From positions 558,001 through 622,000 of the forward strand of contig NZ_KV880637.1 in the NCBI RefSeq assembly GCF_001907695.1: DNA of 64,000 nucleotides, read 5' to 3'. The position numbers and the translations under genes were made by a program. This document shows, one piece after another, positions 63,001 through 64,000 of this stretch (positions are counted from its first letter, which is position 1; each line of letters opens with the position of its first letter). The notes under the pieces are model-generated. The model did no database searches and had not been told where the DNA came from. It worked only from the letters and a program-made list of their open reading frames with translations. Source of the DNA: Thalassospira sp. TSL5-1. Lineage in GTDB: Bacteria > Pseudomonadota > Alphaproteobacteria > Rhodospirillales > Thalassospiraceae.

Positions 63001-63050
63001 ATGTCGCCAAGCCGACCCCGAAACTGGTCAATATCGTGGTTAAAGGGTAA
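60027..63050 (+). CDS. leuS: Leucyl-tRNA synthetase, actinobacterial-like type
   Basis: A 1007-residue LeuRS from a TTG; a GTG at 60033 is better spaced from AGGAG. HIGH is at residues 64-67 ([15 protein letters not shown]). The CP1 editing domain is present ([19 protein letters not shown]). The KMSKS loop is K776-MGKR. Alphaproteobacterial LeuRS are about 860 residues with KMSKS; this length, the N-terminus, and [20 protein letters not shown] recall actinobacterial LeuRS. It is not followed by lptE-holA, the usual neighbours. It may be acquired or a second copy. Confidence 0.93.
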   Translation: [1007 protein letters not shown]

Positions 63051-63067
63051 GCCCGGCAAGGGATTTT

Positions 63068-63113
63068 AAAAATGGCGCGTCATGCCGGTTGGCTCCGGGA
63101 CGCGCCATTTTTG
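63068..63113 (+). terminator. Terminator of leuS
   Basis: A stem AAAATGGCGCGTC/GACGCGCCATTTTT with an inner CCGG/CCGG hairpin, just after the leuS stop. Confidence 0.85.
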
Positions 63114-63321
63114 TCTGTGCAGGTTATGCCGCGTTATGCGCTGTTTTCGATTAATTTGCTTCTAATATGCGGTAATATGGCCTATTAGGCTTTTTGCAGT
63201 GCAAAATACCCCGGCTGGCTGTTCTGGCGGGCCGCTCCTATTCTAGATGTGCGATGGCCAAATTTGAAAAAGGCGGGCCCGTGGGGCCGCGTGTGTCGCA
63301 TGTCGCAACCCCGGAGAATTC

Positions 63322-64000
63322 ATGACACCGTCTGGCAGTGCCTTGCGTTTTGTCCTGTTTGTCAATGGATTGCTTCTCATCATTCTGGCCTGCGCAATGG
63401 TGGTGCCGATGATGGTTGATCTTGGACTTGCCAATTCCGATTGGTGGGCCTTCGCCGGGTCATCCGGGATGTGTTGTTTCGTTGGGGCGTCGCTCGCCCT
63501 GTCCTGCCGGGGGTTGTCAGACCGGCTTAATGCCCGGGCGGGTTATTTGCTGACGGTATCGACCTGGGTCTCGGTCAGCCTGTTTGGGGCGTTGCCGCTT
63601 TATTTTTCCAGTCTCGGTCTTAGCTTCACCGATGCCTATTTTGAAACCATGTCTGCCCTGACCACAACGGGGTCAACGGTGTTAAGCGGCCTTGATACGA
63701 TGGCGCCGGGGTTGCTGTTGTGGCGTTCTCTCATGCAATGGATTGGCGGGGTCGGTATTGTTGTGATGGCGATGATGCTGCTGCCGATGTTGCGTGTTGG
63801 CGGGATGCAGCTTTTTCGCACCGAATCATCTGATATTTCCGGCAAGCCGGTGGCGCGTGTTGTGCATATGGCCGCCTTGACTGTGGCGGTTTATGTCGGC
63901 CTGTCGGTTCTGTGCGCCATTGGTTATGACCTGGCCGGGATGGGGGCGTTTGATGCCATCAATCATGCCATGGCGACCATTGCCACAGGCGGCTATTCGA
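63322..64000 (+). CDS. trkH: Potassium uptake protein TrkH (partial, runs off right edge)
   Basis: The ATG at 63322 (GGAG upstream) opens a frame of 226 residues to the window edge. Several membrane helices are present, with the first selectivity-filter region in YFETMSALTTTGSTV and the next in AINHAMATIATGGYS. MQWIGGVGIVVMAMMLLP is typical of TrkH/TrkG. It is the channel subunit for potassium uptake with TrkA. Confidence 0.92.
   Translation, partial: MTPSGSALRFVLFVNGLLLIILACAMVVPMMVDLGLANSDWWAFAGSSGMCCFVGASLALSCRGLSDRLNARAGYLLTVSTWVSVSLFGALPLYFSSLGLSFTDAYFETMSALTTTGSTVLSGLDTMAPGLLLWRSLMQWIGGVGIVVMAMMLLPMLRVGGMQLFRTESSDISGKPVARVVHMAALTVAVYVGLSVLCAIGYDLAGMGAFDAINHAMATIATGGYS

Noticed and set aside
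1-64000. tRNA, rRNA, CRISPR arrays, prophage
   Set aside because: No cloverleaf, rRNA core sequence, regularly spaced repeats or phage structural genes were seen.

Overview
The window reads as chromosome of a motile, probably marine alphaproteobacterium, most like Rhodospirillales/Thalassospira. The grounds are the proteins themselves (FliX, cckA next to flhB, DUF6468, alphaproteobacterial DksA and RecA) and an alphaproteobacterial SOS box (GTTC-N7-GTTC) in front of recA. The genus is inferred from recall of protein families, not from a search. No rRNA, tRNA, CRISPR array or complete insertion sequence was seen.

About three quarters of the window (1-44636) is one large flagellar locus in blocks of alternating direction. 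On the minus strand, in transcription order, are fliF-fliH-fliN-motA (motA runs off the left edge), fliK-flgD-flgE, fliC-flaG, fliD-fliS, flgI-flgJ-flgN-flgK-flgL-fliW and flgF-flgG-flgA-flgH. On the plus strand are fliX, dksA, fliL-fliM-DUF6468 and motE, then cheY-cheZ, two MotB-like genes and a very large AMIN/TPR protein, and then a Sel1-repeat gene. After a repeat element come fliO-fliP, a small FliT/FlgN-like gene with an FlhB C-terminal paralogue, and csrA on the minus strand, then flgB-flgC-fliE-fliQ-fliR-flhB on the plus strand. Sigma-54 (-24/-12) promoters can be read in front of fliK, fliD, flgI, flgH, flgF, flgB and perhaps fliL, so the rod, hook, ring, hook-filament junction and cap genes look like sigma-54 class genes with FliX as a checkpoint protein. 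CsrA, FliW and flagellin are all present, which suggests a CsrA-FliW switch on flagellin translation. fliG is not between fliF and fliH and is not elsewhere in the window.

From 44867 the content becomes general: the cell-cycle kinase gene cckA, a DUF523 (TudS-like) gene, a PH-domain membrane protein and a class D beta-lactamase. Next is an AT-rich two-gene island (about 50040-51163) bracketed by the intact 3' end of a LodB-like flavoprotein gene and a decayed second copy of that same 3' end. The LodB/LodA-like quinoprotein oxidase pair, an EamA transporter, nikR, recA, sodC, a DUF5610-like protein, a leucyl-tRNA synthetase of actinobacterial type and the start of a TrkH potassium transporter complete the window.

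The points most worth following are the duplicated lodB tail around the AT-rich island, the inverted-repeat element at 37451-37717 with a solo arm at 20911, a GGCRA...TYGCC palindrome family at flagellar promoters, the MotB-like pair in which one member has lost the ion-binding aspartate, and the foreign-looking leuS.
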